A DNA stretch of 5,246 bases from SHLQ01 sp964445255 (GCA_964445255.1 CAYUKM010000172.1:1-5246), one strand, 5' to 3'. Shown: positions 1 to 5,175, numbered from the stretch's first letter. The notes: generated by a model not told the origin, from the letters alone. Made by a program: numbers and translations.

Positions 1-48
1 GACCTGCCGATTAACAGTCGGATGCTCTGCCAGCTGAGCTACCGCGGA
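1..48 (-). tRNA. tRNA-Asn(GTT), 3' part cut by window edge
   Basis: Read on the minus strand from 48 downwards, the sequence gives a 7-nt acceptor 5' strand (TCCGCGG), TA, a D-arm (GCTC / GAGC closing an AGCTGGCA loop), and an anticodon arm whose 7-nt loop is CTGTTAA. This places GTT at the anticodon, which decodes AAC/AAU asparagine codons. Four anticodon-stem pairs form cleanly (CCGA/TCGG) and the outermost 27-43 position is a T-C mismatch. Only the start of the variable loop (AGGTC) is visible; the T-arm and the 3' acceptor strand lie outside the window, so acceptor pairing and an encoded CCA cannot be checked. The next gene is a divergent tRNA. Confidence 0.92.
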
Positions 49-59
49 TTGCTCGGTAA

Positions 60-65
60 ATAGTA
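60..65 (-). promoter_or_regulatory. possible -10 element for tRNA-Asn
   Basis: On the minus strand TACTAT lies 11 nt before the mature 5' end of the tRNA-Asn, a sensible place for a -10 hexamer (4 of 6 matches to TATAAT). No good -35 is seen 16-19 nt upstream. The element overlaps one arm of the inverted repeat at 61-87. This is weak evidence based on position and partial match only. Confidence 0.3.
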
Positions 66-87
66 GCAGCGAAGTCGCGCACTACTA
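61..87. repeat. inverted repeat between divergent tRNA genes
   Basis: TAGTAG (61-66) pairs with CTACTA (82-87), and inside it GCG (69-71) pairs with CGC (76-78), giving an interrupted stem with a small loop. It has no T-tract on either side, so it does not look like a terminator. It overlaps the putative -10 of the tRNA-Asn gene. It could be an operator-like site, but a chance repeat of this size is quite possible. Confidence 0.25.
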
Positions 88-147
88 CCATGCCTATCGG
101 CCCGGATCTCTTTGGCCTTGATGGCTCGCAACGATGACCTGTACGCC

Positions 148-153
148 TACACT
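148..153 (+). promoter_or_regulatory. possible -10 element for the tRNA-Ile2/Met gene
   Basis: TACACT lies 11 nt upstream of the mature tRNA 5' end and matches 4 of 6 positions of TATAAT. A TTGATG at 118-123 resembles a -35 box but is too far upstream for this -10 (24-nt spacer). The placement is plausible but the support is weak. Confidence 0.25.
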
Positions 154-164
154 CAGGTGCTCCG

Positions 165-237
165 GGGCCCGTAGCTCAGTGGTTAGAGCAGGCGACTCAT
201 AATCGCTCGGTCGTGGGTTCGATTCCCACCGGGCCTA
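165..237 (+). tRNA. tRNA with CAT anticodon, probably tRNA-Ile2 (lysidine-modified)
   Basis: This is a complete 73-nt cloverleaf. The acceptor GGGCCCG (165-171) pairs with CGGGCCT (230-236) with a G-T at the first pair, and the discriminator is A237. The D-arm is GCTC/GAGC with GG in the loop; the anticodon stem GGCGA/TCGCT surrounds the loop CTCATAA; the T-arm is GTGGG-TTCGATT-CCCAC. No CCA is encoded (CGT follows). CAT can mean initiator Met, elongator Met or Ile2. From memory, the D-arm, anticodon arm and C4-G69/C5-G68 acceptor pairs match bacterial tRNA-Ile2 (such as E. coli ileX), and those two pairs are known recognition features for TilS, which converts C34 to lysidine so the tRNA reads AUA. 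Elongator tRNA-Met is the main alternative. It lacks the three G-C pairs expected in an initiator anticodon stem. Confidence 0.9.
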
Positions 238-355
238 CGTATTGGCGCCATCGGCGGCCCACTTGCGTTTCTCGACTGCGCCGCCTCTTGGTTGACCTCG
301 CCTTCGTTGGCTAGGTTCCGGGGATGCGACGACCAGCTATCGACGGGTTCTGGGC
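238..355. other. intergenic stretch after tRNA, with a GC-rich inverted repeat
   Basis: No convincing gene is seen here. GGCGGC (253-258) and GCCGCC (280-285) form a 6-bp arm pair around a 21-nt gap, 15 nt downstream of the tRNA and followed by TCTTGGTT. It could help end tRNA transcription, but the loop is long and the T-run poor, so I do not call it a terminator. The stretch must also hold any promoter for the 47-residue gene that follows; I recognise none. Confidence 0.35.
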
Positions 356-499
356 ATGACGACGCTCATACTGATTGCAATCATCGTCGTGTCCGTGATC
401 CTTCACGTCTTGACGATTCGTTTCGTGATCGCTCAAATGCGCCTGATCGGCAAACTCGGGGACGAAGTCGCCGACCTAAAGAAAGAGCTCAGGGGCTAG
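356..499 (+). CDS. small single-pass membrane protein, 47 aa, function unknown
   Basis: The ATG-to-TAG reading frame encodes 47 residues. Residues 3-19 are strongly hydrophobic (TLILIAIIVVSVILHVL), followed by a basic, amphipathic segment (R22, R29, K33) and a charged C-terminus ending DLKKELRG. This is the usual layout of a small bitopic protein with a membrane anchor and a short cytoplasmic helix, with the positive charges suggesting C-in topology. Synonymous positions are mainly G or C, as in neighbouring genes. No good Shine-Dalgarno precedes the ATG; only short GGG runs at 345-347 and 352-354 are present, so the start is the weakest point. It ends 13 bp from the stop of the opposing 91-residue gene. 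I do not recognise a family. A chance ORF is possible, but the hydrophobic/charged partition argues for a real protein. Confidence 0.55.
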   Translation: MTTLILIAIIVVSVILHVLTIRFVIAQMRLIGKLGDEVADLKKELRG

Positions 500-512
500 G
501 GAGCCACCTGGT

Positions 513-788
513 TCAGCCCAAGGCGAGGACCGCAGCGAGTGCGAGGAGCACGATGAACAGCACCGTGCCGACATAGACGAACAGCATCGCTGGATCGTCC
601 ATAGGACTCTCGAAGGAGTCGGCCGCTGGGAGCAACTCGTTTTCGACAACCTCCACATCAACGAGCACCGTCTCGGTGAGGTCAACAACGATGTCGGTCT
701 CGGTGAGATCGAGCGTCGCAGCCTCTAGGTGCGCGACATTTTGAGCAACCTCTTGCTCGTTAATATCTAGCCGCGCTGCTGATGACAT
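513..788 (-). CDS. small acidic protein with C-terminal membrane anchor, 91 aa
   Basis: The frame runs from ATG at 788-786 to TGA at 515-513. Residues 1-67 are very acidic, with almost no basic residues, and contain two adjacent 9-residue units beginning DLTET (residues 28-36 and 36-44 region). Residues 68-90 form one hydrophobic helix (MLFVYVGTVLFIV and onward), and the protein ends one glycine later, as in tail-anchored proteins. Codon third positions are G/C-rich. The frame stays open to an ATG at 884, but the 32 extra residues would be encoded across a terminator-like hairpin and look unlike a domain, so I prefer the inner ATG. GAGGG lies 13 nt upstream of it, rather far for a ribosome site. 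I recognise no family. It faces the 47-residue gene tail to tail. A role in the cell envelope is inference only. Confidence 0.6.
   Translation of the reverse strand: MSSAARLDINEQEVAQNVAHLEAATLDLTETDIVVDLTETVLVDVEVVENELLPAADSFESPMDDPAMLFVYVGTVLFIVLLALAAVLALG
670..710 (-). repeat. direct repeat of 14 bp, period 27 bp, inside the 91-aa gene
   Basis: On the plus strand, 670-683 (GTCTCGGTGAGGTC) and 697-710 (GTCTCGGTGAGATC) differ at one base and are spaced exactly 27 bp apart, that is nine codons. In the protein this produces two consecutive units starting DLTET. The in-frame period is consistent with a small internal duplication in the coding sequence. Confidence 0.6.
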
Positions 789-831
789 GAACTGCCCAAA
801 TCCCTCGTCGTGATGCCCGCTACCTCTAGGT

Positions 832-868
832 AATAAAATTAGCCGCTCAACGCACTCTGTGAGCGGTT
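832..868 (-). terminator. candidate rho-independent terminator for the 190-aa gene
   Basis: AGCCGCTCA (841-849) pairs with TGAGCGGTT (860-868) as a 9-bp stem including one G-T pair, with a 10-nt loop. Reading on the minus strand, the stem is followed by AATTTTATTACC (down to about 829), a usable though interrupted T-tract. It lies 85 bp downstream of the stop of the minus-strand gene at 953-1525 and upstream of the minus-strand 91-residue gene, so it would separate the two transcripts. Alternatively the AT-rich tail could be part of the promoter for the 91-residue gene. Confidence 0.45.
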
Positions 869-894
869 GTAAGCATGATGTCACTCAATTGCAA

Positions 895-957
895 CCTAAC
901 TTGGCCGGTTCGCGCATTTTGAGCCACCCAAAGTGGTGGATGTGGCCTTGGGTTAGG
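895..957. repeat. nested inverted repeats spanning the 3' end of the 190-aa gene
   Basis: CCTAAC (895-900) pairs with GTTAGG (952-957); GGCC (903-906) pairs with GGCC (944-947); CCACC (924-928) pairs with GGTGG (935-939) around a 6-nt loop. The outer right arm includes the TAA stop of the minus-strand gene. Together they could fold an interrupted stem-loop at the mRNA 3' end, perhaps a stability or processing element. No T-tract follows. The arms are short, so chance is not excluded. Confidence 0.3.
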
Positions 958-1525
958 CCAAACCCTCGCCGAGCCACATTGCTGCTCGGTCGAGCAGGTA
1001 GTCACTTACCGCATGGCATCGGTCGAGAACATCACACAGATCGTCCTCGCCGAGATAGATACGTGCCAGCGGTAGTTCGACACGCGCGACGACGTTGAGA
1101 CTTCGTTCCGGGGCATCGGTCACTGCCGCGAATCCGTCGACGGCACTCACGTCGAGAGGTAGGTCCGGGCCGCCGACTCCGGCCAACTCGGTAGCTAAGA
1201 CAAGCAGGTCGGGCCCGTTGACCAATGGTGGAAGGCTCCAAGTGAACAGCAACGGGAAACGCAGGTCATCGGAAGGGACATTGCCCGGGTCGGGGAGTGT
1301 GTACACCTCATCTTCGAACGCGAGCATGATTCGCGGGTCGATCTCGAGTGCGAGGTGCAGATCGAGCGGTCCGCCGCACGCGTGCTCGGGATGCAGGTCA
1401 ACTTCGAACGCCTGACGCATCGAATAGGTTTCGACGAAGTGGCGTTCATCATGTACGTGAAACCCATGGTGGGTCGCGTGATCTTTCAGATCGGTGATGA
1501 ACCCCGCAATATCAATGATGGCCAA
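953..1525 (-). CDS. conserved-looking protein of unknown function, 190 aa
   Basis: I do not recognise this family. The proposed start is TTG at 1525-1523, because GAAGGA (minus strand, 1537-1532) sits six bases upstream; the frame remains open to a GTG at 1642, but that extension would overlap the neighbouring gene start and looks non-domain-like. Using the TTG start, residues 16-29 contain a histidine cluster (HATHHGFHVHDERH), followed by DLHPEHACGGPLDLHLALEIDP (residues 43-64 region, with C50-G51-G52), an acidic FEDE near 70-73, and alternating hydrophobic strands (FPLLFTWSLPPLV) around 90-102. No signal peptide or membrane segment is evident, so it is probably cytoplasmic and mixed alpha/beta. 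The clustered His/Cys/Asp could bind metal, but that is inference. It is divergent from the phosphatase-family gene across 98 bp. Confidence 0.72.
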   Translation of the reverse strand: MAIIDIAGFITDLKDHATHHGFHVHDERHFVETYSMRQAFEVDLHPEHACGGPLDLHLALEIDPRIMLAFEDEVYTLPDPGNVPSDDLRFPLLFTWSLPPLVNGPDLLVLATELAGVGGPDLPLDVSAVDGFAAVTDAPERSLNVVARVELPLARIYLGEDDLCDVLDRCHAVSDYLLDRAAMWLGEGLA

Positions 1526-1531
1526 GGGGAA

Positions 1532-1537
1532 TCCTTC
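1532..1537 (-). promoter_or_regulatory. ribosome binding site deciding the TTG start of the 190-aa gene
   Basis: Minus-strand GAAGGA is followed by six bases (TTCCCC) and TTG at 1525. It is the only good Shine-Dalgarno-like sequence I see before a possible start in this frame, and is the main reason for choosing a rare TTG start. Confidence 0.5.
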
Positions 1538-1610
1538 GTGAGCTTCAACTTTGCTCGGCGCGAGGCAGGCTACCGTGTTTGTTGCGGACAGACCTAAACG
1601 CGGAACGGTG

Positions 1611-1620
1611 GGAGCGAGGA
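1611..1620 (+). promoter_or_regulatory. ribosome binding site deciding the ATG start at 1624
   Basis: GGAG (1611-1614) lies nine bases and GAGGA (1616-1620) three bases upstream of ATG 1624. The purine-rich stretch supports this ATG over the in-frame TTG at 1579, which would only add 15 residues without domain character. Confidence 0.6.
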
Positions 1621-1623
1621 CCA

Positions 1624-2376
1624 ATGCACACCACGATCTCACAGATCCAGGCGCTTCTCTACAGCGTTACCGAGCAGGCCGTCGCCAACCTCGCAGAGGT
1701 AACCGAGCGCCGGGCATCTGGTGAGCAGGACGGCCAGTACGCCCTTGACCTCGTGGTCGACGGTCCGCTCGTTGAGGCACTTCTCGACGCGGGACTCGGC
1801 GTGCTGTCTGAGGAGGCCGGAGTGCTTGAAGCGGATCGAACGCTCCTCGCCGTTGTCGACCCCGTAGACGGGTCGACGAATGCGTCGCGTCAACTACCGT
1901 GGTTTAACACCTCGATCGCGGTGTTCGACGAGGCAGGTCCGCTCGTTGCGCTGGTTGAGAACCACGCGACCCGAGATCGTTTCGAAGCTGTCAGGGGCTT
2001 GGGAGCCACCAAGAATGGGAGCCCACTGAGCGCTTCCGAGGGCGACATCGCAACCGGGGTTGTGGCTGTCAACGGTGTGCCGCCGCCCGACAACCCATGG
2101 GCGCAGTTTCGTTGCTTGGGTGCCTCTGCCCTCGATTTGTGTGCGGTCGCCGACGGCACCCTGGACGGCTATGTGGATTTTGACGAGGACGCCCATGGTG
2201 TGTGGGATTACGCGGCGGCATCGTTGATATGTTCTGAGGCCGGCGTTATGGTCGTCGACGCTTTTGGGCGGGAGCTGATCCACCGTGATCACACAGCCCG
2301 CAGAACTCCGGTAGCGGCGCACAATGATGCCGACCTTGAAGCGCTTCGATCGTCAAGAACGGCGAACGAGGGCTAG
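1624..2376 (+). CDS. inositol monophosphatase-family protein, 250 aa
   Basis: This is a probable soluble, Mg2+-dependent phosphomonoesterase of the IMPase/FBPase/CysQ superfamily. Visible motifs, numbered from ATG 1624, are SEE at 62-64 (equivalent to the metal-binding GEE), DPVDGSTN at 79-86 (the family's DPxDGTxN metal and phosphate loop), and WDYAA at 194-198 followed by EAG at 205-207 (the C-terminal WDxAA...EAG signature). The length of 250 is near the family's usual 250-280. The first signature, normally DxVTxxDxxxE, is altered here: LDLVVDGPLVEALL keeps the later Asp/Glu but lacks the threonine. From memory, this GQYALDLV variant recurs in actinobacterial relatives. Known family substrates include inositol phosphates, 3'-phosphoadenosine 5'-phosphate, fructose bisphosphate and histidinol phosphate; nothing here picks one. 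The start is set by GGAG/GAGGA just upstream. It is divergent from the 190-residue gene and convergent with the GGDEF-EAL gene 69 bp away. Confidence 0.92.
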   Translation: MHTTISQIQALLYSVTEQAVANLAEVTERRASGEQDGQYALDLVVDGPLVEALLDAGLGVLSEEAGVLEADRTLLAVVDPVDGSTNASRQLPWFNTSIAVFDEAGPLVALVENHATRDRFEAVRGLGATKNGSPLSASEGDIATGVVAVNGVPPPDNPWAQFRCLGASALDLCAVADGTLDGYVDFDEDAHGVWDYAAASLICSEAGVMVVDAFGRELIHRDHTARRTPVAAHNDADLEALRSSRTANEG

Positions 2377-2378
2377 TC

Positions 2379-2406
2379 TGCCGCCAGGGACGAGGGCATT
2401 GCGGCA
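2379..2406. terminator. weak inverted repeat between convergent genes
   Basis: TGCCGC (2379-2384) pairs with GCGGCA (2401-2406) around a 16-nt gap, directly after the stop of the phosphatase-family gene and before the stop of the convergent GGDEF-EAL gene. There is no T-tract on either strand. The location suits a shared terminator, but the structure is poor. Confidence 0.25.
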
Positions 2407-2445
2407 AGGCGATAGAAATGGTCTGTACGCGCCGAAACTACCGTG

Positions 2446-5076
2446 TCAGCGTTTGGTCAGCGAGTGCCAGCGAAGAACCTGAGTGATCTCGGGTGGCAGT
2501 TCAGCAGCTGTACGTGGAGGGGTGAACAAGTACCCCTGGACGGAGTGAACGCCGAGATCTTGCAGGGCACCCAGTTGTTCGGTGGTCTCAACGCCCTCGG
2601 CGGTTACCGACAAGTTCAGCAATCGCGCCATTTCGACAATGATCGGGACAAGCGACTCTTCGGTGTCGGCCTCTAGGTCCGTGACGAAGCTGCGGTCGAT
2701 CTTCAGATGATCGACCGGGAGGCTGCGCAAGTGCGCCAAGGACATGTAGCCGGTTCCGAAGTCGTCCAATGCGATGCGCACACCGATCTTTCGGAGTTGG
2801 GCCAGCTCACGAGCAGCCGTGACGAGGTCTTCCATCGCCGCGGTCTCGGTTAACTCCAGGATGAGACTGTTCGGGAGGATCTCATGGCGCTTCACCGCAG
2901 TGCTGACATCATCGACGAGACTGCCGGAACCAAGGTGGCGGGCAGAGATGTTGATAGCGATCGGTACGGAGTCAAAGTGCTGGACACCACGCCAGGCAGC
3001 GACCTGGGCTGCCGCAGCGTCGAGCACCCAACGGTCGATGTCGGCGATGAGGTCGGTGCGCTCTGCGGTTGGGATGAACTCATCTGGGCCGCGGAGACCG
3101 CCAACCGGGTGACGCCAGCGGATGAGCGCCTCGAAGGCAACCGGCCGATGGTCGGCAGTCGAGAACGACGGCTGGTATACCAACTCAAATTGGTCTTGTT
3201 CGAGCGCTCGTTTGATCGCGTTCTCCAGGCGCTCCTGCTGCTTCCACTGAGCACGGAGGCCTTCATCGCATACCGCGATCTGGCCCTTTCCTTGTTCCTT
3301 CGCCCGGTACACGGCCAGGTCGGCGTCGCGCAGCAGTTCATCGGTTGTGAGAACACCGTTGTCGACGCCCACGCCGATACTGGCGCTCGGGTGGAAGGTC
3401 TTGTCATTGATTCCGATCGGCTCGGCGATCACTTCGAGGATTCGGTTCGCGAGCGCAGCGGCGTCGATGATGTCGGCTACCGGTTCGGCTACGACGACGA
3501 ACTCGTCTCCGCCGATGCGTCCGACGAGGTCGCCGCCACGGAGGGTTCCGGAGATTCGTTGTGCGATTTCGATCAACACCATGTCGCCGACCTGATGGCC
3601 GTGAACATCGTTGATGGTCTTAAAGCGGTCGATATCGATGAAGAGCAAGGCGACGGTGGTCCGGGATCGCCGACTGCGGGCCAGGGCGGCTTCGAGGTGG
3701 CGAAGCGTCACCGTCCGGTTTGGGATCTTGGTGAGTCCGTCGTGGGTCGCTTCGTGGCTCAACCGCAGTTCGAACTCATCGCGTTCGGCCAGGGAATCGG
3801 TGAGCTTTTGGACCGCCACCTGGAGCGATTGCCCAAGGGTTCCCGGTACGACCGTTTCGAGGATCGGGTCGTCCAGGCGCTCCTCTGCGAGGGCGACCGC
3901 CTGGGATTCAGCGAGCTGCATCGATGAGATCGCCTCGTTGAGCGCACGGGCGCCCACGCGGATCTCTCGACTTCCCGATTCGGGTACTCGGACCGTGAGG
4001 TCGCCAGCACCGATCTTCTCGGTGACCTGAGCTGACCGGCGAAGCGGCCGAGCTACGAGCATGGCGTGTCCGGCAACGCCGATCGCCATAAGCCCGATCG
4101 TGGCCGCCATGAGCAGGAACGTTCCGCGCCTGTCCTGGTTGGTGTCGGCGACGAGACGAGCAGCTTCGTCGTCAAGGTTTTCGCTGGCGAGGTCTATGAG
4201 CCCGTCCACTTGAGACTGGACCTGTTCGTTCTGTGCTTGTTGAACGAACAGTTGTTGCTGGACGCCGGGTAGATCCTCCATGGTGGTGGAATCACCGCGG
4301 ATGGCCTCTTTGAGGGTCTCCCGGTAGGTGTCGCGCAAGTCATCGTCGTCGATGCGTTGCCAGAGCTCTTCGAACTCGGCGTCAGGGGCGACCAATCCAC
4401 CGAGACGGACACGATCGGCTTCTCGGCGACCGGTCGCCTGGGTGAATTGTTCGATCGAGGCCTGCTCAGGTTCGCCGAGCAGTAGTCCGGCTTGCAGTCC
4501 TGCCCAACTGTAGAACTCGTCGCTGGAGGAGACTTGGAACTCCGTGGACGCCTGCAGTACCTCGGCGTAGTGCGCAAGTTGGTCGTCGCCGGATCGATGA
4601 CCAGCACGCGCGAGCAAGTTCGCTGCCGATGAGAGGTCGCTTTGAATGAGGTTCAGCGTGTCGCCATAGCTGGAACCCAAATCAAAGACGGCGCTGGAGG
4701 CGGCTGCGACCCGTCGATTCTCAGCGATGCGTTCTCGGAGGCCATCGTCAGGACGTTGATCCAGTAGTGCGTCGACGTCTTGTTGAGCGGTGGCGAGCAT
4801 TTCAGCAAACATCTGGCTGTCCGCGTCAGCGAAGAACTCAGGGAACTGACGTTCAATGGTCACCCAGCTTGAGCTGAGAACCTCGACTCGCACCGCCTGG
4901 AGGAGGTCAAGGTCGTCATGCACATCGCTTGAGACGGCGACAATCTCCTGCACGGCGGTGGTCTGATCATCTGCACTCGACAGCAAGAGCGCCGTCAACA
5001 CGCCGATTGGGATCAGCAATAGGGCCGCGAGCATTGCAAGAAGGGCTGTGATGCTGGGTGGGCCTAGTCTCCGCAC
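2446..5076 (-). CDS. membrane-bound GGDEF-EAL cyclic-di-GMP synthase/phosphodiesterase with HAMP domain, 876 aa
   Basis: This is a predicted inner-membrane c-di-GMP turnover enzyme. Order: TM1 about 8-33 after an N-terminal RR; a mostly helical extracytoplasmic sensor about 34-317; TM2 about 319-341; HAMP about 341-395; a linker with DDPILETVVPGTLGQSLQ; GGDEF about 436-600; EAL about 612-865. The GGDEF domain keeps HDGLTKIPNR (445-454), DIDRFKTIND (481-490) and intact GGDEF (522-526), with an RxxD inhibitory site RGGD (513-516) exactly five residues before it. The EAL domain keeps EAL (649-651), N709, E744 in ELTE, DDFGTG (771-776), K792, E827 and Q847, so all catalytic positions I know appear present. 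Both activities are therefore possible; which one dominates is not visible. The sensor resembles helical NIT (nitrate/nitrite-sensing) domains of actinobacterial proteins, but this is a guess. The GTG start was chosen because it gives a charged N-terminus before TM1; no clear Shine-Dalgarno precedes it. The gene lies downstream of tRNA-Val but behind a terminator. Confidence 0.95.
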   Translation of the reverse strand: MRRLGPPSITALLAMLAALLLIPIGVLTALLLSSADDQTTAVQEIVAVSSDVHDDLDLLQAVRVEVLSSSWVTIERQFPEFFADADSQMFAEMLATAQQDVDALLDQRPDDGLRERIAENRRVAAASSAVFDLGSSYGDTLNLIQSDLSSAANLLARAGHRSGDDQLAHYAEVLQASTEFQVSSSDEFYSWAGLQAGLLLGEPEQASIEQFTQATGRREADRVRLGGLVAPDAEFEELWQRIDDDDLRDTYRETLKEAIRGDSTTMEDLPGVQQQLFVQQAQNEQVQSQVDGLIDLASENLDDEAARLVADTNQDRRGTFLLMAATIGLMAIGVAGHAMLVARPLRRSAQVTEKIGAGDLTVRVPESGSREIRVGARALNEAISSMQLAESQAVALAEERLDDPILETVVPGTLGQSLQVAVQKLTDSLAERDEFELRLSHEATHDGLTKIPNRTVTLRHLEAALARSRRSRTTVALLFIDIDRFKTINDVHGHQVGDMVLIEIAQRISGTLRGGDLVGRIGGDEFVVVAEPVADIIDAAALANRILEVIAEPIGINDKTFHPSASIGVGVDNGVLTTDELLRDADLAVYRAKEQGKGQIAVCDEGLRAQWKQQERLENAIKRALEQDQFELVYQPSFSTADHRPVAFEALIRWRHPVGGLRGPDEFIPTAERTDLIADIDRWVLDAAAAQVAAWRGVQHFDSVPIAINISARHLGSGSLVDDVSTAVKRHEILPNSLILELTETAAMEDLVTAARELAQLRKIGVRIALDDFGTGYMSLAHLRSLPVDHLKIDRSFVTDLEADTEESLVPIIVEMARLLNLSVTAEGVETTEQLGALQDLGVHSVQGYLFTPPRTAAELPPEITQVLRWHSLTKR

Positions 5077-5139
5077 CCTAGATACATCGGACCCCCACTT
5101 TGGGACCCTTACAGTTTCTTTGGCCTACGCCGAGTGCCG
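5077..5139 (-). promoter_or_regulatory. presumed promoter region of the GGDEF-EAL gene
   Basis: This is the 63-bp gap between the terminator behind tRNA-Val and the GTG start. Minus-strand TATCTA ends only two bases before GTG and resembles a -10 box, but is slightly too close even for a leaderless start and has no -35. GGACCC occurs twice (plus strand, 5090-5095 and 5103-5108) as a direct repeat. I see no clear promoter or ribosome site; assignment is by position. Confidence 0.3.
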
Positions 5140-5175
5140 AAAAGCAAAAACCCCACAGTCGAAACTGCGGGGTTT
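5140..5175 (-). terminator. rho-independent terminator of tRNA-Val
   Basis: AAACCCC (5148-5154) pairs with GGGGTTT (5169-5175), then after one A-C mismatch CAGT (5156-5159) pairs with ACTG (5164-5167), closing on the tetraloop CGAA on the plus strand (TTCG on the minus). On the minus strand the stem runs into TTTTTGCTTTT, a strong T-tract. It sits 14 bp beyond the encoded CCA end of tRNA-Val and insulates the downstream GGDEF-EAL gene. Confidence 0.9.

Larger units (their letters stand above)
1526..1623. promoter_or_regulatory. divergent intergenic region, presumed to hold two promoters
   Basis: These 98 bp separate the divergent starts of the 190-residue gene (minus) and the phosphatase-family gene (plus), so both promoters should lie here or overlap the coding ends. 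Weak -10-like hexamers are visible (TACCGT at 1571-1576 on plus; TAGCCT nearby on minus), but neither has a convincing -35. A short inverted repeat, CTCG-GCG-CGAG, is at 1554-1564. The case for promoters is positional rather than motif-based. Confidence 0.4.

Noticed and set aside
292..576. Plus-strand 94-codon frame rich in Arg, Ser and Asp
   Set aside because: It overlaps the more convincing 47-residue membrane protein in another frame and the 3' end of the minus-strand 91-residue gene; its composition is typical of an out-of-frame GC-rich reading.
789..884. Extension of the 91-residue protein to the ATG at 884
   Set aside because: The added 32 residues are encoded across a terminator-like hairpin with T-rich tail and do not resemble a domain or signal peptide.
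1579..1623. TTG start extending the IMPase-family protein by 15 residues
   Set aside because: The ATG at 1624 has GGAG/GAGGA at a suitable distance, and the added residues have no domain character.
1526..1642. GTG start extending the 190-residue protein by 39 residues
   Set aside because: It would overlap the phosphatase-family gene start and cover the whole divergent promoter region; an internal TTG has a good ribosome site.
2884..3927. Plus-strand open frame of 347 codons inside the GGDEF-EAL gene
   Set aside because: It is antisense to a strongly supported protein with intact GGDEF and EAL motifs; its length follows from the GC-rich codon pattern of the opposite strand.
5090..5108. GGACCC direct repeat as an operator of the GGDEF-EAL gene
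   Set aside because: Six bases repeated once in a short GC-rich gap is expected by chance, and there is no dyad symmetry.
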